From JBKHHU01 sp046539045 (GTDB lineage: Bacteria > Planctomycetota > Phycisphaerae > SM23-33), in contig JBKHHU010000085.1 in the NCBI GenBank assembly GCA_046539045.1, forward strand, positions 1 through 13,806: a DNA stretch of 13,806 nucleotides, in the 5' to 3' direction. This document shows, piece by piece, positions 5,904-13,638 of the stretch. The notes beneath the pieces were generated by a model. The model searched no databases, was not told the DNA's origin, and saw nothing but the letters and a program-made list of their open reading frames with translations. The position numbers and the translations under genes are program-made. Each line of letters starts with the position of its first letter. Positions within the stretch are counted from its first letter, which is position 1.

Positions 5904-7899
5904 AGCTTTCCTTGCCCGCGAAGCCAAGGTACTCCTCCAGCCAGTCGTCGGTTTTTAGCACGCCTTTCCGCTGGCGGAGGCTCATTGCCTCTGCCTTTCG
6001 CTGGGCGGCGGTGAAGACGCGCCGGGTCGGCAGGCTGGTGATCTCGCGGCCGGTCGTGCCGTACCGCTTTCGCAGCGCCCGGGCGGTGCCCGAAGCGTAC
6101 CTGCGCACGAGTTCATCTTCCAGGCTCACGAACGCCTCGGCGGTACCGGGGTCGCCCTGCCGGCCCGACCGGCCGAACAGCTGGCGGTCGATGCGCCCGG
6201 ATTCGTGCCGCTCGCTGGCGACCACGGCCAGCCCGCCCTTCTCGGCCACGCCGCGTCCGAGCTTGATGTCCGTCCCGCGCCCGGCGAGGTTGGTGGCGAC
6301 GGTGATCCGCCCTTCCTTGCCCGCCTCGGCCACGATCTGCGCCTCGCGGGCCTCGTTGGTCGCGTTGAGCACTTCCAGCTGCATGCCGCGCTGCCGGAGC
6401 CGGTCGGCAAGATCTTCGCTGACGTGCACGCTGCGGGTCCCCAGCAGCACCGGGCGACCTTGTTCGTGCAGCTCGGCCACGCGGTCGACGATCGCGTCGA
6501 ACTTGGCCTGCTCGGTGGCGAAAACGCGATCGGGCAGCTGCCGGCGGATGCACGGTTTATTGGACGGGATCCTCACCAGCGGCATGTTGTACATCTGCCA
6601 GAACTCCCGCCAGGCCTCTGCCGCGGTTCCGGTCATCCCGGAGAGCTTGCCGTACATGCGGAAGAAACGCTGAAAGCTGATCCGCGCGAAGGTGTCCTTG
6701 GCCGGGTTGACCTCGAGGTCTTCCTTGGCTTCGATGGCTTGGTGCATCCCGTCGCGCCAGGTGCGGTCGGGCATGAGCCTGCCGGTGAAGTCGTCGACGA
6801 TGACGATCTTCCCGTCGTCAACGATATACTGCTGCCCGCGGCGGTAGAAATGACGGGCCGTCAGCGCCTGGACGGCCAGCTCTTCGCGGCGCCGCGCCCC
6901 GGCCCACACGCCACCGAACGGCTCAGCCAGCTGCGCGAGCTTCTCTTCCCCCGCCCGCGTCAGATCGATCTCCCGATACTTCTCGGTGACGGTATAGTCT
7001 TCGCCTTCCTGCAACTGGTGCACAACCGCCCGCGCCTCGATATACGCCTGAACCTGCTCCTCGTTGGGCGCGTCGCCGGAGATGATCAGCGGGGTCACCG
7101 CTTCGTCGATCAGCACCGAGTCGGCCTCATCCACAATCGCCTGGGCCAGCCCGCGCTGCACGATCCGGTCGGTGCCCTGCCCGGCCCCGTCGACCAGCTT
7201 GCTCAGCAGCGCCGAACTCAGCCCGCCAAGGCGCCCCAGCGCCAGCCGGTCGCGGAGGAAATCGGCGGCCATCTCCTTGTTCGTCCCGTAGGTAATGTCC
7301 GCGGCGTACGCTTCGCGCCGGGCGGCAGGGTCCATCTGCCCTTCGACATGCTTGACGGTGCACCCGCAGAAGTTGTAGATGCTGCTCATCGATTCCGCAT
7401 CGCGCCGGGCGAGGTAGTCGTTGGTCGTCAGCACGTGCACGCCCTGGCCGCGCCAGCCGGCGATGGTCGCGGGCATGGTCGCCGAGAGGGTCTTGCCCTC
7501 ACCGGTGGCGAACTCGATCACGCACCCGCGTTCCAGCGCCATGGCCGCTGCGACCTGCACCGGGTGAGCCTTGAGCCCGATCTGCCGGAACGCCACCTCC
7601 CGCACCAGCGCAAAGGCGCGGGTCAGGTCGTCGGATTTTTCCCGCCCGCGGCGGAAAATCGCCCGCATATCCGCAGCCGCTTCGCGCAGGCGGGCGTCGG
7701 TGAGGTCCGACAATTCGCTTTCCAGCGCCAGCACCTGCTCGGACTTCTTGAGGGAGGTCTTGGTGCGGGGCACGGCCTTCTGCACCAGTGCCCGTGCGGA
7801 GTCCCAGGCGGCATCGAGCCCCTGGGGCATGTCCTTGCCGGTCCCACGCAGGGCGAGCATGCGCCAGGTTTTGCTGGCGATGGTGTCCGGTGAGGTCAT
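5902..7899 (-). CDS. SecA-like ATPase lacking the C-terminal part of SecA
   Basis: The 665-residue protein has the SecA motor. Walker A is ATGEGKTL (131-138), with TTNDYLARRD (158-167), YGTNKEMAADFLRD (204-217) and the DEAD box VDEADSVLIDEA (256-267). A shortened preprotein-binding insert follows, then GMTGTA (421-426), NLAGRGTDIKLG (537-548) and the arginine-finger region GRSGRQGDPG (576-585). After AQRKAEAMSLRQRK, the start of the long scaffold helix, it stops at 665. The helical wing, two-helix finger and zinc tail of housekeeping SecA (about 840-900 residues) are missing. ATG at 7899 is chosen because it overlaps the preceding stop as ATGA; a longer open frame to 8553 only shadows the upstream gene. 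As last gene of the operon it probably powers a dedicated export step. Database names such as 'prepilin peptidase' would mislead. Confidence 0.92.
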   Translation of the reverse strand: MTSPDTIASKTWRMLALRGTGKDMPQGLDAAWDSARALVQKAVPRTKTSLKKSEQVLALESELSDLTDARLREAAADMRAIFRRGREKSDDLTRAFALVREVAFRQIGLKAHPVQVAAAMALERGCVIEFATGEGKTLSATMPATIAGWRGQGVHVLTTNDYLARRDAESMSSIYNFCGCTVKHVEGQMDPAARREAYAADITYGTNKEMAADFLRDRLALGRLGGLSSALLSKLVDGAGQGTDRIVQRGLAQAIVDEADSVLIDEAVTPLIISGDAPNEEQVQAYIEARAVVHQLQEGEDYTVTEKYREIDLTRAGEEKLAQLAEPFGGVWAGARRREELAVQALTARHFYRRGQQYIVDDGKIVIVDDFTGRLMPDRTWRDGMHQAIEAKEDLEVNPAKDTFARISFQRFFRMYGKLSGMTGTAAEAWREFWQMYNMPLVRIPSNKPCIRRQLPDRVFATEQAKFDAIVDRVAELHEQGRPVLLGTRSVHVSEDLADRLRQRGMQLEVLNATNEAREAQIVAEAGKEGRITVATNLAGRGTDIKLGRGVAEKGGLAVVASERHESGRIDRQLFGRSGRQGDPGTAEAFVSLEDELVRRYASGTARALRKRYGTTGREITSLPTRRVFTAAQRKAEAMSLRQRKGVLKTDDWLEEYLGFAGKES

Positions 7900-10073
7900 G
7901 TCTTGCTCCGGTTGAGCATCTGCAGCAGCTTGATATACGCCTGCTGGACGAGCGGCTTGGTGGGCATCTTCACACGCACGACCACGCGCTGGCCGGGATA
8001 GAGCTTCACGCCCGAGCCGTCCGGGATCAGCCGGACCTCGTGAACGCGTTCTTCGGTTTTGAGCCCCTCGGGGTCTTCCGGATCGGTGGCGATGGACCCG
8101 CCGAACCCGTAGCCGAGCACCGCGGTGGGCAGCCGCTCCTGCCCGGCTGGGAGAATCTTCTCCAGCGTCGCGTGGGTCTGCAGTTCCGGGGCGCCCTTCA
8201 CGCGAAGACTGATGTCCCGGATCCTGCCCATCTCGCGGATCACGGCAGCCTGGTCCTGACCGGCCACCGCGCGGATGCGAAGTTTGTCCAGCCGCGCCAC
8301 CAGCCCGAGCGTCTGGTTGTCCTCCAAGAGCGTGCCGTCCAGCCGGTCGACCTGCGGGGAGATCCACAGTCCCTCGATCGGCGAACGCCGCACGAGCTGG
8401 TCGCGCTGCTTCCGCAGCCGCTCCAGATCGCGACCCAGCGTCCGCAGCTGGGCTTCGTAAGCTTTGACTTCGTGCTGCTTGGACAGGCCCTTGCTCCGGG
8501 CGACGTCGCGCTCTCGCCGGAGTCGGCGCAGGTCGGCCTGGAGGACCTCCCATTTCGATTCCAGTTCCGGATCGGTCGTCACCACCACCGCCTGACCGGC
8601 GGAGACGGTTTCATCGGTCGGCACGTACTGAGCCACGCGGCCGGGCCGTTGGGCGTAGACCACCGCGAGGTCCACCGGTTCGACCACCCCCTCGATCCGC
8701 ACATCATCCGGCAGCGGGATCAGCGCGATCCCCGCAGCCAGGCCGATCAGCACCACCAGGCTGGTGGTCACCGCCAGCGGACGGACGCGGGCCAGTTCGT
8801 TGCCGGTCACCAGGTAGTGCAGGAACTTGCCCAGCGGGACGAACATCCACGCGACCACCGCAGCCGCGGCGAGTCCGACACCCACGACGGGCAGTTTCTG
8901 CGTGATCATCCACAGGATGGCTGAGAGGATGAAGATCCGGTAGACCATGCTGGCCGGCCCGTAGATCAGGAACCAGACGCGTTCGCCCCAGGTGTAGGCG
9001 GGGCTCCGCGGGTTCCGGACGCGCCAGACGTACCGCTTGACGAGGTAGTAGATGTAGTCCTTGCTGCGCTGCGAGAGGTTCGGGATCTCGGTCAGGTCCG
9101 AGAGGATGTAATAGGCGTCGTACCGCAGCAGCGGGTTGCCGTTGAACAGGAGCGTCGAGACCGACGCGATCAGCATGATGTTGTACGCCATGGAGTTGAC
9201 CAGCCCGTACGGGACGGTCACCCAAACAATCGCGGCGATCGCGGCGATCACCAGCTCGATCATCATGCCGGCAGCGCCGACCACCACGCGGTGCCACTTG
9301 TTCCGCAACACCCACGAGCTGGACGTGTCCACGTACGGCAGCGGAGCGAACACCAGCAGCATGATGCCCATCACGTGGACCTCGCCACCGGTACCGGCGT
9401 CCCTGCCGAACTTCTTGCAGGCCAGGGCGTGGCCGAATTCGTGGAAGATCTTGACGATCCAGAAGCACAGGAACATCAGCGGCATCGCCGCCAGGTCGAA
9501 CATGCTCGGCGCGCGATCGATGGCCTGCTTGAGGTGCCCGGCGATGGCAAACAGACCGGCGCCGACGGCGATGAGCCACAGCGCAAACCCGACCTTCGAG
9601 AACAGCCACCCGAAAAGCGGCAGCAGGAAGTTCAGCACCCGGTCCGGGTCGAACAGCGGAATCCGGACGAACAGGAAGTTCATCAGGTAGCCCTGCATCT
9701 CCTTGCGGACGCGCTTCTGATAGCGTTTGAAGAGGCCCGCGGCATCCGGCGGGAGTTCGGCCTGGAGCAGGTTGCTCGCGTAGAGCTGCCCGAGCAGCTG
9801 GATCGCTTCGCCCTGGGTGGGGGCGCTGTCGCCGAGGTTCTCACTGGCGGTCCGCCAGGCCTGCCCGACGGTTCGCCTGCCGTCCAGCAGCGCGACGAAC
9901 TCGTAGGCCGGTTCGTTCAGGCGGAAATGCTGATTGGAACCGGGGTCCTGCACCACGTGGAACAACTGCCCGCGGAACTGCTGACGGAAAATCTGCACCG
10001 TCGAACGCAGACGCGGCTTGAGCTCCGAAACGCGGTACCAGGATTCGCTGAATGTCGGACGATCAACCGGCAA
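7896..10073 (-). CDS. Membrane fusion: PqqD-like domain, M50 peptidase, HlyD adaptor
   Basis: This 725-residue membrane protein has three parts. Residues about 13-105 resemble the PqqD/RiPP-recognition winged helix (RLRSTV...FRLNEPAYEFVALLDGRRTVGQ). Residues about 150-455 are multi-pass membrane with the zinc motif HEFGH (211-215) and a second-site NPLLRYDAYYILSD (313-326) offering D319, the pattern of the YydH-type 'putative peptide zinc metalloprotease' group of site-2 proteases. Residues about 460-725 are an HlyD-like periplasmic part, with a lipoyl-like half, a coiled coil at about 503-562, and SPIEGLWISPQ closing the barrel. The start is TTG at 10073, with GAGGTGA at the proper distance and no upstream room; it sits 8 bp after the GAF-HlyD stop. 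The ATGA overlap with the SecA-like gene implies coupled synthesis. A role in recognising, cutting or passing a peptide is inferred. Confidence 0.9.
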   Translation of the reverse strand: MPVDRPTFSESWYRVSELKPRLRSTVQIFRQQFRGQLFHVVQDPGSNQHFRLNEPAYEFVALLDGRRTVGQAWRTASENLGDSAPTQGEAIQLLGQLYASNLLQAELPPDAAGLFKRYQKRVRKEMQGYLMNFLFVRIPLFDPDRVLNFLLPLFGWLFSKVGFALWLIAVGAGLFAIAGHLKQAIDRAPSMFDLAAMPLMFLCFWIVKIFHEFGHALACKKFGRDAGTGGEVHVMGIMLLVFAPLPYVDTSSSWVLRNKWHRVVVGAAGMMIELVIAAIAAIVWVTVPYGLVNSMAYNIMLIASVSTLLFNGNPLLRYDAYYILSDLTEIPNLSQRSKDYIYYLVKRYVWRVRNPRSPAYTWGERVWFLIYGPASMVYRIFILSAILWMITQKLPVVGVGLAAAAVVAWMFVPLGKFLHYLVTGNELARVRPLAVTTSLVVLIGLAAGIALIPLPDDVRIEGVVEPVDLAVVYAQRPGRVAQYVPTDETVSAGQAVVVTTDPELESKWEVLQADLRRLRRERDVARSKGLSKQHEVKAYEAQLRTLGRDLERLRKQRDQLVRRSPIEGLWISPQVDRLDGTLLEDNQTLGLVARLDKLRIRAVAGQDQAAVIREMGRIRDISLRVKGAPELQTHATLEKILPAGQERLPTAVLGYGFGGSIATDPEDPEGLKTEERVHEVRLIPDGSGVKLYPGQRVVVRVKMPTKPLVQQAYIKLLQMLNRSKT

Positions 10074-10076
10074 AAG

Positions 10077-10083
10077 TCACCTC
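10077..10083 (-). promoter_or_regulatory. Strong ribosome-binding site fixing the TTG start at 10073
   Basis: GAGGTGA on the minus strand lies 3 nt before the TTG (its GAGG core 6 nt before) and overlaps the TGA stop of the GAF-HlyD gene (10084-10082). It is the main reason for accepting the TTG start and implies translational coupling of the two fusion proteins. Confidence 0.7.
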
Positions 10084-11995
10084 ACCACCACAGCTTCATG
10101 CGGACCCAGTTGACCACCGGGCGCGTCCAGATGTACACGTAGCGACGCTCGCCGAGTTCGATCCTGCCGAGCCCTTCCATACCCGGGTCGACCCACCGAT
10201 GGCCCTCCCGGAAATCGTCCGGAAGCGAGACGCGGACCTTGTAGACGTTCTCCTTCTCGTCGCCCTGGGCCATCGGGCTGATCCGTTCGACGGTCACCGG
10301 CACCTGTTCATCGGGCCTGCCGGTAAACTGGATCTCGCCTTTCTGGCCGACGCGGAGTTCGTGCCGCAAATCTTCCGGAAGGCTCAGCTCCGCACGCAGG
10401 TTCTCCAGCGGAGCGACCTCAAAGAGAACCTCTCCGGGCTTGAAGGTTTTGGTCAGCTGGTCTTCCTCGACGGCCCGGATGACGGTCCCGTCGATGGGCG
10501 AGCGGATCTGGCTGTCGGTGATCTTCTTCTTGATCAGTTCGATCTCGGCAGCGACCTTGGCCGCCTCATCCAGGGCGGACTTCCACTCGGCTGTCTTGCC
10601 CTGCGAGAGGCTGGTGTCGGCCTGGTTGAGGTAGGTGCGACGCTTGAACCCGAGCCCTTCCAGTTCGTCTTCCAGTTCGGCATGGTCGAGCAAAGCCAGG
10701 AGCTGGCCCTTCTGGACTGTCTGTCCCGGCTGAACCTTCAGCGACTCCAGTTCGCCCCGGACCAGCGCGTGTACCGCGCGGCGCTGCTGGGCCTGCAGCA
10801 CGAAAGGCGCCTCGGCGTAGTGTGTGCCCCTGGCGAAAGCAAGGAAGATGATCGCGCCGAGCACGGCCACCGCGGCGATCTTGGCCCAGGTGTGCCTCGG
10901 GCCGACCAGCACGCCGAGGCCCTTGCGGGCGGTGGCCGCGGCCCGGGCACCGAACCAGCGGTCGGTATCGTGCAGTTTCAGCAGGCGCGGGGTGATCATC
11001 TCCGCGGTCAGGCGCAGGCTCTCGACCTGCTCCTGGGTGAAGGGGACCGCGTCGGACCGTTCCAGCGTGATGACGGCGAGGACCTCGCCCTCGCTGCGGA
11101 GCGGGACCGAGAGAATGGCTTCGGATCCGTGCTTCTTGCCGTGCTTGGCGGCGGCCCGTGAAACGAAGGTAGCCGTCGGGGGCGAGGGGTAGAAGACTTC
11201 CAGATCCTGGTCGAGGCATTCTTCCATGACCGATTCGACGGACTGGACCAGTTCCATGCGGCGGGAGAACTTCTCGGTGTGACTCAGGGCCTTCAGGTGC
11301 ACGTACCGGCCTTTGAGCACGCCGAGGCTCACGCGGTCGCAGTTCCAGCGGGATGCGATCTCGTTGACGGCCGCCATCGCGGCGGCCTGGAATTTGTTGT
11401 GCGAGTTGACCGCGGCGAGGGTTTCCATCGCGTCGCGCATGCGGCCCATGTCCGACTGGCGGCGCTGGAGGGTCAGGCGCATCTCGTAGAGGCTCAGCAG
11501 GCCCACGGACAGTTCAAGTCGCTCGCGGGTGTTGAGCACGTGCTGCGGGTCGGTCGCTTCGATGAGGAAAGCAGCCACGCCTCGCACGCCGGACCCGCCA
11601 CGGAGCGGAACCACCACCATGTGCTGGTTGACCGGCTGGCCGTACATCTCGTCGGAGCGGGGCAGGGGGATGACGATCGTTCGTCCGTTGTCGACTACGT
11701 TCCCGCTCAGCTCAGCGGCTTTGCTGAGCCAGACGGGCGTCGGGGCGTCCTTCTGCATGGGCGGATTGGCCGCAAGGACGTTGACCTTGCCTTCCTGGTC
11801 GACGCGCAGGATCGCCCCGGCCATGGCGGCAGAGAGCCGACACTGGACCGACAGAAGCGTGTGAAGAAACTGCTCGGGCGGCCCGTCGTAGCGGGCCAGG
11901 CGCTCGACGATCTCGACCGTCGTCAGTCGCTTGGCCTGTTCCATCGCTACCCTGGCATCGGCAGTCTGTCTGCGGGTGGAAGTCTGGTTATCCAC
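10082..11995 (-). CDS. Double-GAF, single-pass membrane, HlyD-type adaptor fusion
   Basis: The 637-residue fusion joins a cytoplasmic sensor to a periplasmic adaptor. Residues about 40-175 and 200-340 look like two GAF domains (the second with NKFQAAAMAAVNEIASRWNCDRVSLGVLKG...ILSVPLRSEGEVLAVITLER). One membrane segment lies at about 368-388 (WAKIAAVAVLGAIIFLAFA). Residues about 395-625 form an HlyD/RND adaptor: VRGELESLKVQPGQTVQKGQ lipoyl half, a short coiled coil (about 440-495), IRSPIDGTVI second half, then a barrel. It could report a small-ligand or redox signal across the membrane to the export complex, but no ligand residues are identifiable. The start is uncertain: GTG at 11995 (weak AAGAG upstream) or ATG at 11944 (residue 18, preceded by AGGGTAGCG); the first 17 residues look unconserved. 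Confidence 0.88.
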   Translation of the reverse strand: MDNQTSTRRQTADARVAMEQAKRLTTVEIVERLARYDGPPEQFLHTLLSVQCRLSAAMAGAILRVDQEGKVNVLAANPPMQKDAPTPVWLSKAAELSGNVVDNGRTIVIPLPRSDEMYGQPVNQHMVVVPLRGGSGVRGVAAFLIEATDPQHVLNTRERLELSVGLLSLYEMRLTLQRRQSDMGRMRDAMETLAAVNSHNKFQAAAMAAVNEIASRWNCDRVSLGVLKGRYVHLKALSHTEKFSRRMELVQSVESVMEECLDQDLEVFYPSPPTATFVSRAAAKHGKKHGSEAILSVPLRSEGEVLAVITLERSDAVPFTQEQVESLRLTAEMITPRLLKLHDTDRWFGARAAATARKGLGVLVGPRHTWAKIAAVAVLGAIIFLAFARGTHYAEAPFVLQAQQRRAVHALVRGELESLKVQPGQTVQKGQLLALLDHAELEDELEGLGFKRRTYLNQADTSLSQGKTAEWKSALDEAAKVAAEIELIKKKITDSQIRSPIDGTVIRAVEEDQLTKTFKPGEVLFEVAPLENLRAELSLPEDLRHELRVGQKGEIQFTGRPDEQVPVTVERISPMAQGDEKENVYKVRVSLPDDFREGHRWVDPGMEGLGRIELGERRYVYIWTRPVVNWVRMKLWW

Positions 11996-12011
11996 GGATC
12001 ACTCTTGAGTT

Positions 12012-12080
12012 ATGGGTACCCATTTCGCTCGTCACACCGGTCGGCGTGGGGGCCGGCAAACCCGGAATTTCGGATCCGGG
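12012..12080. other. Palindrome and hairpin upstream of the GAF-HlyD gene
   Basis: A perfect 12-bp palindrome atgggtacccat (12012-12023) lies 17 bp before the GTG start of the GAF-HlyD gene. A stem cccgga/tccggg (12061-12066 and 12075-12080, 8-nt loop) lies further upstream. Together with the tandem array at 12154-12207 they fill the 224-bp gap that splits the operon. They may mark an internal promoter, an operator or an mRNA processing site; no clear -35/-10 pair is visible. Confidence 0.4.
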
Positions 12081-12153
12081 GGCGTGCGGGACGCATATGC
12101 CCGCTCCCGCCTGCCGTCAGCTGGTCCGAATTCGCTGCGTCACGCCCGGCGTC

Positions 12154-12207
12154 TATTGCCTGAGCACCATTACCTGAGCACTCACTCAAGCACCATTGCC
12201 TGAGCAC
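12154..12207 (-). repeat. Tandem array of four about-14-nt units
   Basis: On the minus strand the units are GTGCTCAGGCAATG (12207-12194), a degenerate 12-nt GTGCTTGAGTGA (12193-12182), GTGCTCAGGTAATG (12181-12168) and GTGCTCAGGCAATA (12167-12154). Three of four differ by only one or two bases. The array begins 12 nt after the DUF3467 stop codon. It could be iterated protein-binding sites or simple slippage. Confidence 0.8.
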
Positions 12208-12219
12208 TCGCCCAAGCCC

Positions 12220-12576
12220 CTACTGTTTGCGTCGTTTGTTCACGTCCAGTTCCAGCTCGCCGAACTGCTCTTCGTGTCGGCGGACGAGCTGGCTGAGGGT
12301 GATCGCCAATCGCTTGGCGGAATAGTAATTCATGATGATGCGATCGGAGACCTTGAAGGTCAGTTCCGCCTGGCCTTCCCTGGTGGTCGGGGGGTTCATC
12401 AGATTCACGCCGAAGTCGAGAAACACTTCATCGGCGGTGCCGTTGGTTCGGAAGGAGTTGCTGTAGGTGGTATCCATCTGGCGGTCATCAACATGCAGGC
12501 GGACCTGTTGTCCGGTCTGCTCGCGAGCCTGTTCATCCAGCGGTTTGTCTCCATCGGGCATCGGTGCATCAACCAT
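12220..12576 (-). CDS. DUF3467-family protein
   Basis: The 118-residue soluble protein matches the DUF3467 pattern: DTTYSNSFRTNGTADEVFLDFGVN (about 35-58), then FKVSDRIIMNYYSAKRLAITLSQLVRRHEEQFGELELDV towards the C-terminus. It has no signal peptide or membrane segment; the first 25 residues are acidic and probably disordered, and the tail is basic (NKRRKQ). The family has no established biochemical function that I know of. ATG at 12576 overlaps the stop of the upstream adaptor gene as TAATG and follows a good AAGGAAAGGAAG ribosome-binding site. Tight coupling to an HlyD-type adaptor suggests a cytoplasmic accessory role, for example chaperone or regulatory, in the same system; that is inference. 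Confidence 0.85.
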   Translation of the reverse strand: MVDAPMPDGDKPLDEQAREQTGQQVRLHVDDRQMDTTYSNSFRTNGTADEVFLDFGVNLMNPPTTREGQAELTFKVSDRIIMNYYSAKRLAITLSQLVRRHEEQFGELELDVNKRRKQ

Positions 12577-13424
12577 TACGACTTCCTTTCCTTTTTTGTT
12601 CCTTCGTTCGCGGTGGCGTCGGTGGACTCGGCAGGGAAGCTCACCTGCACGTGTTCACCGGCAGAGCGATTGGTCGTGTTGGTCATTTCGACGCGGACGG
12701 GCACGGTCCGGCTGGCGGCGTCGGCGACCGAAGCGACCCAGATTATCGTACCCTCTGCCGAAGAACCGTTGCTGAAGGTGACGGTCGCGCCTTTTCCTAC
12801 AGCCAGGTCGGCTGCGGAACCGGTGTCGACCGGTATGTCGATCCAGAGCGTGCGGACGTTCACGACGCGGACAACCTTTGTATCCGGCTCGACCGATTCG
12901 CCCTTCTCCACGAAGACCGTCTCAACGCGCCCGTCGATCGGGCTGGTGAGCGTCATGCGGTCGATGCGGATTTTGGATTCCTCGTACTTCAGCTGCTCCT
13001 GGCGGCGGTTGAACTTGGCCAGGTCAAGCGAGAGCATGGCGATTTTCACGTCCAGCCGCGCCTGCTTGACTTCCAGCTCCGTCACGGCCCCTCCTTTAAA
13101 CGCCTGTTCCTTGCGTGCCAGTTCGAGTTCTTTCTGCTTGGCCTGCTCGCGTGCGGCGTCGACGCGGATTTCCTGCTCGGCCTGCTGTTGGAGCTGCTTG
13201 AGCTGGGCCTGCTCTGCCGCGGCATCCAGCGAGGCCAGCGGCTGATCGGCCTTGACCAAATCGCCCTGGCGGACGCCCAGCGTGTCGATTTTTCCGTTCT
13301 GGCTGAACCGGAGGGTGACGTCTTTGCTCGGCCGGGTGATCGCGGGATACGACTCCGCCGCGACGGCCACTGCCGGCAGCAAGACGCAAGTGATTGTCAG
13401 ATAAAGGCTCATTCGCCTGTTCAT
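12576..13424 (-). CDS. Periplasmic adaptor (HlyD/RND membrane-fusion family)
   Basis: The 282-residue protein has an N-terminal signal peptide (MNRRMSLYLTITCVLLPAVAVA, residues 1-22, cut near AVA-A), so it is exported and not membrane-anchored like its two partners. The first lipoyl-like half is about 35-67 (GKIDTLGVRQGDLVKADQPL). A coiled-coil hairpin spans about 70-152 with the tip FKGGAVTELEVKQARL (109-124), resembling the TolC-docking tip of RND adaptors. LTSPIDGRVETVFVEKGE opens the second half, followed by a barrel. The C-terminal 20 residues are charged and low-complexity. ATG at 13424 is chosen because GGAGAATCGGT precedes it and the signal peptide follows at once; the open frame extends to 13694 without support. 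It is the first gene of the operon; no matching pump or outer-membrane channel is in the window. Confidence 0.88.
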   Translation of the reverse strand: MNRRMSLYLTITCVLLPAVAVAAESYPAITRPSKDVTLRFSQNGKIDTLGVRQGDLVKADQPLASLDAAAEQAQLKQLQQQAEQEIRVDAAREQAKQKELELARKEQAFKGGAVTELEVKQARLDVKIAMLSLDLAKFNRRQEQLKYEESKIRIDRMTLTSPIDGRVETVFVEKGESVEPDTKVVRVVNVRTLWIDIPVDTGSAADLAVGKGATVTFSNGSSAEGTIIWVASVADAASRTVPVRVEMTNTTNRSAGEHVQVSFPAESTDATANEGTKKERKS

Positions 13425-13597
13425 ACCGATTCTCCGCAAAGCTGTGACCACGTTGTGTTTATCGGTTATCCCCGTCGGACTCTCCAAGCAACCTGTCGTT
13501 GGTCCAAAGATTATCGATGAGTGAGCACGGAAAAGGCTGCCGCCGCGACAGCCACGGGCGCCTGCGTGATATCCCCCTCCGTGAAAAATGCCGACCC

Positions 13598-13638
13598 GTT
13601 GATTCCTATTCTTGCATCGGTTGGGTGGTGGAATCAAC
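13598..13638 (-). promoter_or_regulatory. Possible promoter between inverted-repeat arms upstream of the adaptor operon
   Basis: A 9-bp perfect inverted repeat, gttgattcc (13598-13606) and ggaatcaac (13630-13638), brackets a minus-strand TTGATT (13637-13632), an 18-bp spacer and AAGAAT (13613-13608), each box matching consensus at 4 of 6 positions. The leader to the ATG at 13424 would be about 180 nt. An operator-flanked promoter is plausible but weakly supported. Confidence 0.35.

Noticed and set aside
6205..7893. 562-codon plus-strand frame opposite the SecA-like gene
   Set aside because: Antisense shadow in GC-rich coding DNA; no motif and no ribosome-binding site, while the minus strand encodes all the SecA motor motifs.
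7900..8553. N-terminal extension of the SecA-like gene to 8553
   Set aside because: The added 218 codons overlap the HlyD part of the M50 gene in another frame, are Arg/Ala/Pro-rich and resemble no SecA region. The ATG at 7899 with an ATGA overlap is the sensible start.
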